Translations under genes and position numbers: made by a program
From: Gammaproteobacteria bacterium
GTDB lineage: Bacteria; Pseudomonadota; Gammaproteobacteria; Arenicellales; JAOTYS01
DNA length: 15,182 bases
Direction of reading: 5' to 3'
Assembly: GCA_029861795.1 (NCBI GenBank)
Contig: JAOTYS010000060.1
Location: 1 to 15,182 of the forward strand
Shown: positions 1-7,342 of the stretch, one piece after another
Numbering within the stretch: the first letter of the stretch is position 1
Layout: each line of letters opens with the position of its first letter
The notes under the pieces: model-generated
Database searches by the model: none
What the model was told of the DNA's origin: nothing
What the model saw: the letters and a program-made list of their open reading frames with translations, nothing else

Positions 1-66
1 ATCGGTGCGCAGTTAGCGGACAAGAATGTCAGACTAGGACGCAGTTTGGCAGGATTGTTTAGATAG
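1..66 (+). CDS. Possible 3' end of an upstream gene (partial, unidentified)
   Basis: Reading from the first base, 21 codons run open to a TAG at 64-66. The predicted tail ends in RLGRSLAGLFR, which is arginine- and leucine-rich and reads like a normal protein C-terminus. A second + frame is also open to about position 60, so the frame is not proven. Nothing in 21 residues identifies a family. If real, the gene ends about 207 bases before ino1, so ino1 would have its own promoter. Confidence 0.25.
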   Translation: MGAQLADKNVRLGRSLAGLFR

Positions 67-273
67 TCATCATAAAGGATTGATAAGTAACACAATAGTG
101 TTTGGTAGGCTGTATATCATATGCCCCGTGATAGAATCTTTAACGGAGAAATTTTTGCCGCCATTTTTTTGTTGGTCGAATGGAACACTCCTTAAAAACG
201 ACTCCATTGATCTCGCATCGTGTTGGGCCGTGACGTCGATCGCGAGATAACAAGAAAGGAGGACAATCGAGAT
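67..273 (+). promoter_or_regulatory. AT-rich leader region upstream of ino1
   Basis: This 207-base stretch is clearly richer in A and T than the genes around it and holds no convincing gene. A -10-like hexamer TATCAT lies at 115-120, but I find no good -35 at the right distance. There is a T-run at 164-170. A hairpin at 210-248 and a strong Shine-Dalgarno AAAGGAGG at 255-262 precede the ATG at 274. The region most likely holds the ino1 promoter, but I cannot place it with confidence. Confidence 0.35.
210..248 (+). promoter_or_regulatory. Stem-loop in the ino1 5' leader
   Basis: ATCTCGCATCG at 210-220 pairs with CGAT-C-GCGAGAT at 237-248, giving 11 base pairs with a single bulged C at 241 and a 16-base loop. 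It ends 6 bases before the Shine-Dalgarno at 255-262. No T-tract follows, so it is not a standard terminator. It could be an mRNA element affecting stability or translation, or a dyad bound by a regulator on DNA. Confidence 0.4.
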
Positions 274-1422
274 ATGAAGATTAGAGTTGCGATCGCAGGG
301 GTGGGAAATTGTGCCAGCTCCTTGATCCAAGGAATTTATTTTTACGCAACGAGGGAGGGAGAGCCGGTTATAGGATTGATGCATCAGCGCATAGGAGCGT
401 ACGGCCCTGGAGATATAGAGGTTGTCGCCGCGTTTGACATTGATGAGAGGAAGGTGGGTCGAGACGTAGGGGAGGCGATCTATGCCCTGCCGAACTGTAC
501 CAAGGTGTTTTATAAAGATGTGCCAATGTTGGGCGTTCAGGTGCACAAGGGTCCGGTTTTGGATGGAATGTCCCAGCATATGGAGGGTTATGGTGAGGCG
601 GAGCGTTTCATAGTGTCGAAGGAGCGGGCGCTGACCCAAGCAGAGGTAGTGAAAATATTAAGACGAAGTGGTGCCGAATTGTTACTTAATTATCTGCCAG
701 TAGGCTCGGAGGAGGCGACGCGGTTTTATGTGGAATGTGCGCTCGAGGCGGGAATTGGCTTAGTGAACAACATTCCGGTATTCATCGCCAGTGATGAGCG
801 CTGGGCGCAGCGTTTTGAGCAGAAGGGTTTACCGATAATAGGGGATGATATCAAGGCACAGGTAGGGGCGACGATCACCCATCGAGCGCTGGTGGATTTG
901 TTTCGCAAGCGTGGAGTGAAGTTGGATCGGACGTACCAGTTGAACACAGGAGGAAATACAGATTTCTTGAACATGTTGAATCGAACCCGCTTGGCGTCGA
1001 AGAAGGAGTCAAAGACCGAGGCGGTGCAGTCCGTGGCAGGAGAGCGCCTGGAAGCCTGCGATATACATGTCGGACCGAGTGATTATGTAAGGTGGCAGAA
1101 GGACAACAAGGTATGTTTTATCCGAATGGAGGGCAGGCTCTTTGGGGATGTGCCAATGGAGTTGGAGTTGAGGTTATCGGTGGAGGATTCACCGAACTCA
1201 GCGGGTGTGGCGATCGACGCGATTCGTTGCGGCAAATTGGCACTGGAAAGGGGAAAAGGAGGAGTACTAAATGCACCTTCTGCTTATTTTTGTAAGCATC
1301 CGCCGAGGCAGTACACGGATGATGAAGCATATCGGATGACCGAGGCTTTCATCGCAGGCAAGTGGGTGGACCAGTCCGATGTGCCGGATAAGGCTGAACG
1401 CAGACAATCCGCCACGGGTTAG
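274..1422 (+). CDS. ino1: Myo-inositol-1-phosphate (inositol-3-phosphate) synthase, actinobacterial type
   Basis: This 382-residue enzyme converts glucose-6-phosphate to inositol-3-phosphate with bound NAD, the first step to inositol and its lipids or solutes. The N-terminus carries a Rossmann motif GVGNCASSLIQG (residues 9-20). The family block NTGGNTDFLNM is at 224-234. The conserved stretch EDSPNSAGVAIDAIR at 304-318 leads into GGVLNAPSAYFCKHPP at 329-344. These match the compact bacterial form seen in mycobacteria rather than the longer eukaryotic form. The ATG at 274 is chosen because AAAGGAGG sits 11 bases upstream and the Rossmann fold starts at once; a GTG at 220 would add 18 residues and read through the leader hairpin. 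No other inositol gene is visible nearby. It uses many TTG, GGA, AGG and ATA codons, more by eye than its neighbours, which may hint at transfer. Confidence 0.93.
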   Translation: MKIRVAIAGVGNCASSLIQGIYFYATREGEPVIGLMHQRIGAYGPGDIEVVAAFDIDERKVGRDVGEAIYALPNCTKVFYKDVPMLGVQVHKGPVLDGMSQHMEGYGEAERFIVSKERALTQAEVVKILRRSGAELLLNYLPVGSEEATRFYVECALEAGIGLVNNIPVFIASDERWAQRFEQKGLPIIGDDIKAQVGATITHRALVDLFRKRGVKLDRTYQLNTGGNTDFLNMLNRTRLASKKESKTEAVQSVAGERLEACDIHVGPSDYVRWQKDNKVCFIRMEGRLFGDVPMELELRLSVEDSPNSAGVAIDAIRCGKLALERGKGGVLNAPSAYFCKHPPRQYTDDEAYRMTEAFIAGKWVDQSDVPDKAERRQSATG

Positions 1423-1682
1423 CGACGCGGATAACGGCGGCCTTTTCAGTAATATTCTGAGCACGCCTTATAGGCATAGAGTTCTCTAGCCTGTCTGCCG
1501 GTCCTGGTGATGGTGAGGTGTCTGTGGAAAGGGGAGATGACGGATTTCCTCGTAGTTTCCAGTGGGCAACCTTTATCATGCGACATCCGAAAGTGAAGGC
1601 CGAGGTCGCCCATATCCTCGACCATGCTCGTTTCCATCATCGCGATCCAGACTCGCGGGATTGAGCAATGCGGGCTTGGTAG
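1423..1682. other. Spacer between ino1 and the DUF924 gene, with an unexplained open stretch
   Basis: No clear terminator follows ino1. On the + strand the frame from 1461 to the TGA at 1662-1664 is open for 67 codons, with no ATG near its start. A GTG at 1518 would give a 48-residue product ending FHHRDPDSRD. The minus strand is also open here over 1446-1793, running into the DUF924 gene. I recognise neither translation. It could be a small gene, a decayed gene remnant or chance. Confidence 0.3.
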
Positions 1683-2306
1683 ATGGTGCCACGCGCGCGA
1701 GATATTTGGCGATTTTGGTTGGATGAGGTCATTGAACGACCCGAGTGCATTGAAGATCGATCGAACTTGTGGTTCTCCGCTACTCCAGCGCAAGATGCGG
1801 AAATACGAAGGCTATTTGAGGCAGATGTAAAGCGTGCCGGTGCAGGACAGTTGGATGCGTGGAAGAAGACTGCCCAGGGACATCTTGTGCTTATTGTGTT
1901 GCTCGATCAGTTTCCGCGCAATATCTACCGTGGGCGCCCCGAGGCGTTTGAGTTTGATGAGCAGGCGCTTAGGCTTTGTCTCGTTGGACTCGATAGAAAA
2001 ATTGACCAAACGTTGACGCTAGTCGAGCAAGTGTTCTTTTACATGCCATTGCAACACGCGGAGGATGCGGTGGCCCAACGTTTGTCTGTTGAGAAGAGCG
2101 AACAGCATTTGAAAGAGACGCCGGCGGTAATGCAAAAGTTCGTTCAAGACAATTATAAGTATGCGATACAGCATCAGCGGATAATAGATCGCTTTGGCCG
2201 TTTCCCTCATCGTAATCCTATTCTAGGAAGAACACCGACCGCCGAGGAGCGGGATTATCTCGCGAAAGGCGGTTCGACCTTCGGACAGGCCAAGAGAAAA
2301 CGATGA
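1683..2306 (+). CDS. DUF924 family protein
   Basis: A 207-residue soluble protein of the DUF924 family, a helical TPR-like fold common in proteobacteria with no settled function. Visible family signatures are IWRFWLDEV near the N-terminus, the motif DQFPRNIYRG in the middle, FFYMPLQHAED, and HRNPILGR near the C-terminus. Length is normal for the family. The start is uncertain in detail: ATG at 1683 is followed at once by an in-frame GTG, and there is only a weak GG-rich element upstream, no clear Shine-Dalgarno. No signal peptide or membrane segment is seen. It lies 49 bases before mdh in the same direction, so co-transcription is possible. The family assignment is firm; the role is unknown. 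Confidence 0.85.
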   Translation: MVPRARDIWRFWLDEVIERPECIEDRSNLWFSATPAQDAEIRRLFEADVKRAGAGQLDAWKKTAQGHLVLIVLLDQFPRNIYRGRPEAFEFDEQALRLCLVGLDRKIDQTLTLVEQVFFYMPLQHAEDAVAQRLSVEKSEQHLKETPAVMQKFVQDNYKYAIQHQRIIDRFGRFPHRNPILGRTPTAEERDYLAKGGSTFGQAKRKR

Positions 2307-2355
2307 CTTGGTCCTTTGGTCGATTTTGTGAACACTACTCTTGAGGAGATAAGCC

Positions 2356-3333
2356 ATGCAAAAGCCAGTTCGAGTCGCGGTGACCGGTGCTGCGGGACAG
2401 ATCAGTTACGGATTATTGTTTCGCATCGCTGCAGGCAATATGTTAGGCGACGATCGGCCAGTGATTCTGCAGCTACTTGAGATTCCGCCTGCGATGGACG
2501 CACTTAGTGGGGCCGTGATGGAACTCAACGACTGCGCCTTTCCGCTTCTGCACGGCATAGTTTCCACTGATGATCCTGCCACTGCATTCAAGGATGCAGA
2601 CTATGCACTATTGGTCGGCGCGAAACCGCGTGGGCCAGGGATGGAGCGCAAGGATTTGTTGAACGAGAATGCCAAGATTTTCTCGGTTCAGGGTAAAGCC
2701 CTAAACGAGGTTGCGAGTCGCAGCGTTCGAGTATTAGTGGTTGGCAATCCTGCGAACACCAATGCGCTGATCGCCCAGCGCAATGCGCCCGATCTCGATC
2801 CTCTGTGTTTTACCGCCATGACTCGACTGGACCACAACCGCGCCCTCAGTCAACTTGCGGCAAAGACAGGTTCCCACCCAACACAGATTAGCAGGATGAC
2901 CATCTGGGGCAATCACTCGGCAACCCAATATCCTGACATTCATCACGCAACGGTGAAAGGTGAGACGGCTATCGAGTTGGTCGATAAGAAATGGTTCCAT
3001 GAAACTTTTATTCCAACAGTGCAGCAACGTGGCGCCGCAATCATAAAGGCCCGTGGTGCCTCTAGCGCGGCATCCGCGGCATCGTCGGCCATCGATCACA
3101 TGCGAAGCTGGGCGAAGGGAACACCAGCGGACGACTGGGTCAGTATGGCAATAACCAGTGACGGCAGCTACGGTGTTGAGTCGGGCCTGATTTATTCGTA
3201 TCCGGTAAGGTGTCGCAATGGACGCTATGAAATTGTTAACGGACTGGATATCAACGAATTTAGCCAAGAGAAAATGACCGCGACGGAACAGGAATTGAAA
3301 GAAGAACGTGACGCTGTGAAACATCTGTTGTGA
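2356..3333 (+). CDS. mdh: NAD-dependent malate dehydrogenase
   Basis: This 325-residue cytosolic enzyme interconverts malate and oxaloacetate in the TCA cycle. It is of the roughly 325-residue type related to cytosolic eukaryotic MDH, not the 312-residue E. coli type. The nucleotide-binding motif TGAAGQI is at residues 10-16. Glu42 at the end of the second strand (LLEIPP) suggests NAD rather than NADP. The substrate arginines Arg92 and Arg98 lie in [21 protein letters not shown] is at 130-137. MTRLDHNR (155-162) supplies catalytic Asp159 and Arg162, and [12 protein letters not shown] (183-194) supplies His187. GAGGAG at 2343-2348 sits well spaced before ATG 2356. The next gene follows after 36 bases. 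Confidence 0.95.
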   Translation: MQKPVRVAVTGAAGQISYGLLFRIAAGNMLGDDRPVILQLLEIPPAMDALSGAVMELNDCAFPLLHGIVSTDDPATAFKDADYALLVGAKPRGPGMERKDLLNENAKIFSVQGKALNEVASRSVRVLVVGNPANTNALIAQRNAPDLDPLCFTAMTRLDHNRALSQLAAKTGSHPTQISRMTIWGNHSATQYPDIHHATVKGETAIELVDKKWFHETFIPTVQQRGAAIIKARGASSAASAASSAIDHMRSWAKGTPADDWVSMAITSDGSYGVESGLIYSYPVRCRNGRYEIVNGLDINEFSQEKMTATEQELKEERDAVKHLL

Positions 3334-3369
3334 GTATGTCCTAACATTTCTAGTTCAGGAGGAAGTTTG

Positions 3370-4608
3370 ATGGGCGGTGAACGTACCGAGCGCGTTAGTT
3401 TTCCGGGGATACAAGGGACAAACCTGGACGGACGGCTGCATCTACCAACGGGGCGCCCGAAAGCCTATGCGTTGTTTGCGCACTGTTTTACTTGCTCCAA
3501 GGATAGTGTTGCCGCCTCGCGTATTAGCCGAGCCTTGGCGGACCGTGGCATTGCGGTATTACGCTTCGACTTCACTGGTTTAGGAGGGAGCGAAGGGGAT
3601 TTTGCCAACACAAACTTTTCCTCCAATGTGGGCGATCTGGTTCAGGCAGCGGGTTACCTAAAGGAAAATGGAGAGGCGCCACGCGTTCTAGTCGGCCATA
3701 GCTTAGGTGGATCCGCTGTGTTAGCGGCGGCGGCGCAAATTCCCGAGGTGGAGGCGGTGGCGACCATCGGTGCACCCAGTGATCCAGCTCATGTGGCCAA
3801 GCTGTTGGGTGAGACATTGCCCGAGATCGAAAGCGGCGAAGATGTAGAGGTTGAACTTGGGAGGCGACGCTTTACCATTCGCAAACAGTTTCTCAAGGAC
3901 ATCGCCGAGCAGAATCTGACTCAGATCGTTCATAACTTCGGCAAAGCGTTACTAGTGATGCATTCTCCAAGTGACATCACAGTTTCGATCAGTCATGCAC
4001 AGAGAATATTCGAAGCCGCGCGGCACCCCAAGAGCTTTATCACTTTGGACAACGCCGATCATCTCCTCATGCGTAAACGCGACGCAGCCTATGTGGCTGA
4101 GGTCTTAGTGGCGTGGGCTTCACGTTATGTCAGTCCAGTAGCTATGAAAGAGGACGCCGTCGGTAGGGAAACGGTATCACCGGGCAGTGTGCTGGTGACA
4201 GAGACTGGCACGGGTAAGTTCACCCAGCAGGTCCGAGTGGGGTCACATCGCTTCCTTGCAGACGAGCCGACATCGGTCGGCGGCGATGATGCTGGCCCGT
4301 CGCCATACGATTTATTATTAGCGGCTTTGGGAACCTGCACGGCTATGACTTTGCGACTGTATGCAGATCGCAAGAAGTGGCCGCTAGAGCGAGTCGGCGT
4401 CGTGCTCCACCACGACAAGATCCATGCCGACGACTGTGAGGCGTGCGAAACACAGTCCGGAAAAATCGATCGTATCGCGCGTGAGATCCAACTATCCGGG
4501 AATCTCGATGAAGAGCAGCGCAAACGCCTGATGGAGATCGCGGATAGGTGTCCGGTGCATCGGACGCTGCACTCTGAGATCTTGATCGAGACCGGGCTTT
4601 CAAGCTGA
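3370..4608 (+). CDS. Bifunctional alpha/beta hydrolase - OsmC family protein
   Basis: A 412-residue fusion of two enzymes. Residues 1 to about 255 form an alpha/beta hydrolase with the nucleophile elbow GHSLGG (Ser111), a likely acid Asp202 in HSPSDITVS and His231 in NADHLL. Residues about 275-412 form an OsmC/Ohr-type domain. GPSPYDLLLAALGTCTAMTLR carries the first redox cysteine (Cys323) and ADRCPVHRTL the second (Cys394), as expected for thiol-dependent hydroperoxide reduction. The same fusion is known as a protein type in many proteobacteria, but its substrate is not established. The ATG at 3370 is preferred over TTG at 3367 because AGGAGGA at 3357-3363 is ideally spaced from it. No signal peptide is seen. 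It ends 9 bases before the glycosyltransferase gene and may share its transcript. Confidence 0.92.
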   Translation: MGGERTERVSFPGIQGTNLDGRLHLPTGRPKAYALFAHCFTCSKDSVAASRISRALADRGIAVLRFDFTGLGGSEGDFANTNFSSNVGDLVQAAGYLKENGEAPRVLVGHSLGGSAVLAAAAQIPEVEAVATIGAPSDPAHVAKLLGETLPEIESGEDVEVELGRRRFTIRKQFLKDIAEQNLTQIVHNFGKALLVMHSPSDITVSISHAQRIFEAARHPKSFITLDNADHLLMRKRDAAYVAEVLVAWASRYVSPVAMKEDAVGRETVSPGSVLVTETGTGKFTQQVRVGSHRFLADEPTSVGGDDAGPSPYDLLLAALGTCTAMTLRLYADRKKWPLERVGVVLHHDKIHADDCEACETQSGKIDRIAREIQLSGNLDEEQRKRLMEIADRCPVHRTLHSEILIETGLSS

Positions 4609-4617
4609 CGTGACACT

Positions 4618-5514
4618 GTGTTGAATCTCTCCGTAATCATTGCCACTCATAACAGGGCCGACTGCATAGGCCGCGCACTACGCTCAGTGATGCAGCAGTC
4701 GCTGCGGCCACGCGAAGTAATGGTAGTGGATGATGGTTCCGATGATGACACCGAAAACATCATCCGTAGTCAATTTCCAGAGGTATCCTATATCAAGCAG
4801 ACGCATCAGGGCGTCAGCAACGCACGCAATACCGGAATCCAAAATTCCAAGGGTGAGTGGATAGCGTTTCTCGATTCAGACGACGAATGGCGACGTACTA
4901 AGTTGGAGCGGCAGTGGAACGCGCTACAAAAGCAGGCCGAGCACAAGTTATGTCACTGCGATGAGATCTGGATGCGCAATGGTGTGCGTATCAATCAGAA
5001 GAAACGACATACTAAGGCAGGGGGCTGGAATTTCCAAAATTGCTTAGCGCTTTGTGTCATCTCTCCGTCCGCGGTGCTCATGCACGGAAGCGTGTTTGAT
5101 CGCGTGGGGTTATTCGACGAATCGTTGCCCGTTTGCGAAGATTACGATTTGTGGCTTCGAATATGCGCGGTGTATCCCGTGCTGTTTGTACCCGAGCAGT
5201 TAGTCATTAAACGTGGCGGTCATGCCGATCAACTATCCAGGCGCTACTGGGGGATGGATCGTTTTCGCATTCAGGCGTTGCAAAAGATCATAATCTCGGA
5301 CAACTTGTCTGCTGATGACCGTCGGGCGGCGATCGCGATGATTGTGCACAAGATTCGTGTATACATGAGTGGCGCTCAGAAGAGGGGCAAACACCAAGAG
5401 GTGCGTGAATATCAGGCCATGCTCGAGTTCTATCAGGGTATCGCTGCTACGCGAATAAGAGGACTGAGCGACACCGATGAAGCGCGCAGCCAAGACCGGG
5501 CGCTAGCCGTGTAA
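4618..5514 (+). CDS. Family 2 glycosyltransferase (GT-A fold)
   Basis: A 298-residue inverting glycosyltransferase that would move a sugar from a nucleotide-sugar to an unknown acceptor. The N-terminus has the GT2 opening LSVIIATHNRADCIGRAL, then VVDDGSDDDT (residues 36-45), and the metal-binding FLDSDDEW with Asp86 and Asp88. The C-terminal half carries the acceptor-side motif CEDYDLWLR (173-181), whose acidic residue is the likely base. There is no membrane segment, so it probably acts in the cytosol or at the inner face of the membrane. The start is GTG 4618, or TTG 4621 one codon later; no clear Shine-Dalgarno is present, suggesting coupling to the gene 9 bases upstream. It is the first of four packed genes, and its acceptor cannot be inferred. 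Confidence 0.88.
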   Translation: MLNLSVIIATHNRADCIGRALRSVMQQSLRPREVMVVDDGSDDDTENIIRSQFPEVSYIKQTHQGVSNARNTGIQNSKGEWIAFLDSDDEWRRTKLERQWNALQKQAEHKLCHCDEIWMRNGVRINQKKRHTKAGGWNFQNCLALCVISPSAVLMHGSVFDRVGLFDESLPVCEDYDLWLRICAVYPVLFVPEQLVIKRGGHADQLSRRYWGMDRFRIQALQKIIISDNLSADDRRAAIAMIVHKIRVYMSGAQKRGKHQEVREYQAMLEFYQGIAATRIRGLSDTDEARSQDRALAV

Positions 5515-5522
5515 TACGGAGC

Positions 5523-6335
5523 ATGATCCGTATCGTCGTAGCGATGCCCGCTGAGGCTAGGCCCTTGATTGATTACTATGGGTTGAGATCCTGGAACAGC
5601 AACGGTGCATTTCCACTATATCGAAATGAAAACATGGCGCTGATTGTCTCGGGGATTGGGAAGACTGCGGCGGCCGCAGCGACTGCATTTGCTCACGCCC
5701 ATATTCCAACCGACCGTCCATCCGCTTGGCTCAACATAGGCGTTGCCGGGCATCCCAGTAGGACCCTGGGCGAAGCCGTAATCGCACACAAGATCGTTGA
5801 TTTTGCAACCAACAACAGCTGGTACCCACCGCAAGTGTTGAAACCACCTGGCGATAGTGACAGCGTAATGACCGTGGACGCACCTGTCACTGCGTATGAT
5901 GATGACGTGGTCTACGATATGGAAGCTGCTGCCTTTTTCCCCACCGCCTGCCGCTTCGTCATCGGAGAGCTAGCCCAATGTTATAAGGTCATCTCCGACA
6001 ATCGCGGTTCGCCCGTGCAAGACGTCACCATGGATCTCATCGATTCGCTTGTTCGCAATAAACTCAATGAGATTGATGACCTTGCAGTGCGACTGAATCG
6101 CCTCGCAGATGAATACGGCAAACCCCGGTCCGATCATCCTGAGTTTGAGCGATTCCTAGAAACGTGGCGGTTCAGTGTTTCGCAACGGCATCGTCTGCGA
6201 CGGTTGCTAACCCAGTGGTCGGCAAGAACTGAGAAATCTCCGTGGGGCGATGAACTTGGTAAGCAGAAATCCGCTAAGGATGTATTAAGCCAGCTTGAAC
6301 AGCAGCTGTTAACGCTTCCTGTGAATTTTGGATGA
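5523..6335 (+). CDS. Nucleoside phosphorylase/nucleosidase-superfamily protein with a helical C-terminal extension
   Basis: 270 residues. The first 160 resemble the MTA/SAH nucleosidase and PNP/UDP phosphorylase family: IRIVVAMPAEARPL at the start, VSGIGKTAAAAA (42-53), NIGVAGH (71-77), DMEAAAF (132-138) and VISDN (156-160). The positions matching the E. coli MTA/SAH nucleosidase catalytic residues Glu12, Glu174 and Asp197 are kept here as Glu11, Glu134 and Asp159. The stretch between NIGVAG and DMEA is much shorter than usual, so the core is compact. The last 110 residues look helical and charged and match nothing I recognise. It probably cleaves an N-glycosidic bond of a nucleoside, substrate unknown. 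A weak CGGAG lies almost against ATG 5523. It overlaps the radical SAM gene, so a shared nucleoside-related job is likely. Confidence 0.8.
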   Translation: MIRIVVAMPAEARPLIDYYGLRSWNSNGAFPLYRNENMALIVSGIGKTAAAAATAFAHAHIPTDRPSAWLNIGVAGHPSRTLGEAVIAHKIVDFATNNSWYPPQVLKPPGDSDSVMTVDAPVTAYDDDVVYDMEAAAFFPTACRFVIGELAQCYKVISDNRGSPVQDVTMDLIDSLVRNKLNEIDDLAVRLNRLADEYGKPRSDHPEFERFLETWRFSVSQRHRLRRLLTQWSARTEKSPWGDELGKQKSAKDVLSQLEQQLLTLPVNFG

Positions 6336-7341
6336 TCCCCGTTTGATCCGGCATCTCTATATCGAAGAAGCTGTGACGACACATCCGCGGGTACAACAAA
6401 TCTGCGAACGCTACCCTAAGGCGGCGCGTATTGTTTGCGAACGTTATGGGCAGGTGTTTAACCGCAAAGCCCAGAGTTTTCGACTGCAAAAGTCACAACC
6501 ATCAATGATCTTGGCGCAGAAGTTTGATGGTTTTGTGTTGCCAGCGCCGCCCGGATATGGTGTGGGCAGCCAATGCAATTATTACTTTTCTCACATGCTG
6601 AACTGTATCTACGATTGTCGCTACTGTTTTCTACAAGGCATGTATCGCTCCGCTCACTATGTCGTGTTCGTCAACTACGAGGATTTTGTGCATGTGCTGG
6701 ATGAAATTATTACACGGCACGATGGCTCAAACATTTGGTTCTTTTCAGGGTACGATTGTGACAGCCTGGCCTTGGAACCGGTGACCGGGTTTGTTGATTT
6801 TATCTTGCCGGTATTTGAATCTAGGCCTAGTGCCTATCTAGAGTTGCGTACCAAAAGCACCCAGGTTCGTTTGCTTTGCGCGCGTGAGCCGCTACCCAAT
6901 GTCGTCGTTGCGTTTAGCTTCACGCCGGAAGAGATCTCCCTTGCGCTGGAACACAAAGTGCCCAGCGTATCGTCCCGTATTGAGGCTATGCTGCAATTGC
7001 AGGAACGCGGGTGGAACTTAGGCTTGAGGTTTGATCCCATCATCTATACCGATGCCTACCGTGAGCAGTATGAGCGCCTTTTTTGTCAGGTTTTCGACAG
7101 ACTAAAGATAGATTCCCTGCGCTCGGTCAGTCTAGGCGCGTTCCGGCTTCCCAAACAGTTTCATATCAACATGTTGCGGTCGTACCCTGAGGAACCGCTC
7201 TTCGCTGGGCCGCTTAACAATATCGACGGAATGATCGGTTATCGAAAAGAGCTAGTGGCCGAGATGATGGGATACTGTGAAGAGCATCTGCTCAAGTATA
7301 TTCCACGGGATATCTATTTCCCCTGTGAAGTGACTACCTGA
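6328..7341 (+). CDS. Spore photoproduct lyase (SPL) family radical SAM protein
   Basis: A 337-residue radical SAM enzyme. The [4Fe-4S] motif is CIYDCRYC with Cys93, Cys97 and Cys100. FFSGYDCDSLALEP places Cys144 about 44 residues later, matching in position the hydrogen-donor Cys141 of Bacillus subtilis SPL, whose cluster cysteines are 91, 95 and 98. The flanking Tyr99 is kept, but the residue after the last cluster cysteine, Tyr in B. subtilis, is Phe101. SPL repairs the thymine spore photoproduct in germinating spores; nothing here suggests sporulation, so the substrate may be another nucleic-acid or nucleoside lesion. The start must be TTG 6328, since an in-frame stop lies at 6322-6324 and the next in-frame TTG is 6343. 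It overlaps the upstream gene by 8 bases with no Shine-Dalgarno, which points to translational coupling. Confidence 0.88.
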   Translation: MDDPRLIRHLYIEEAVTTHPRVQQICERYPKAARIVCERYGQVFNRKAQSFRLQKSQPSMILAQKFDGFVLPAPPGYGVGSQCNYYFSHMLNCIYDCRYCFLQGMYRSAHYVVFVNYEDFVHVLDEIITRHDGSNIWFFSGYDCDSLALEPVTGFVDFILPVFESRPSAYLELRTKSTQVRLLCAREPLPNVVVAFSFTPEEISLALEHKVPSVSSRIEAMLQLQERGWNLGLRFDPIIYTDAYREQYERLFCQVFDRLKIDSLRSVSLGAFRLPKQFHINMLRSYPEEPLFAGPLNNIDGMIGYRKELVAEMMGYCEEHLLKYIPRDIYFPCEVTT

Positions 7342-7342
7342 T

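Noticed and set aside
70..639. Minus-strand open frame of 189 codons across the ino1 leader and the first third of ino1
   Set aside because: It lies mostly antisense to a well-supported ino1, shows no family motif, and its composition looks like an antisense shadow.
1446..1793. Minus-strand open frame of 115 codons over the spacer and the DUF924 start, considered as a transposase remnant
   Set aside because: No catalytic motif or terminal repeats could be found, and it runs antisense into a recognised gene. The spacer is left as unexplained.
2734..3324. Minus-strand open frame of 196 codons inside mdh
   Set aside because: It is entirely antisense to mdh, whose active-site motifs are intact, and it resembles no known protein.
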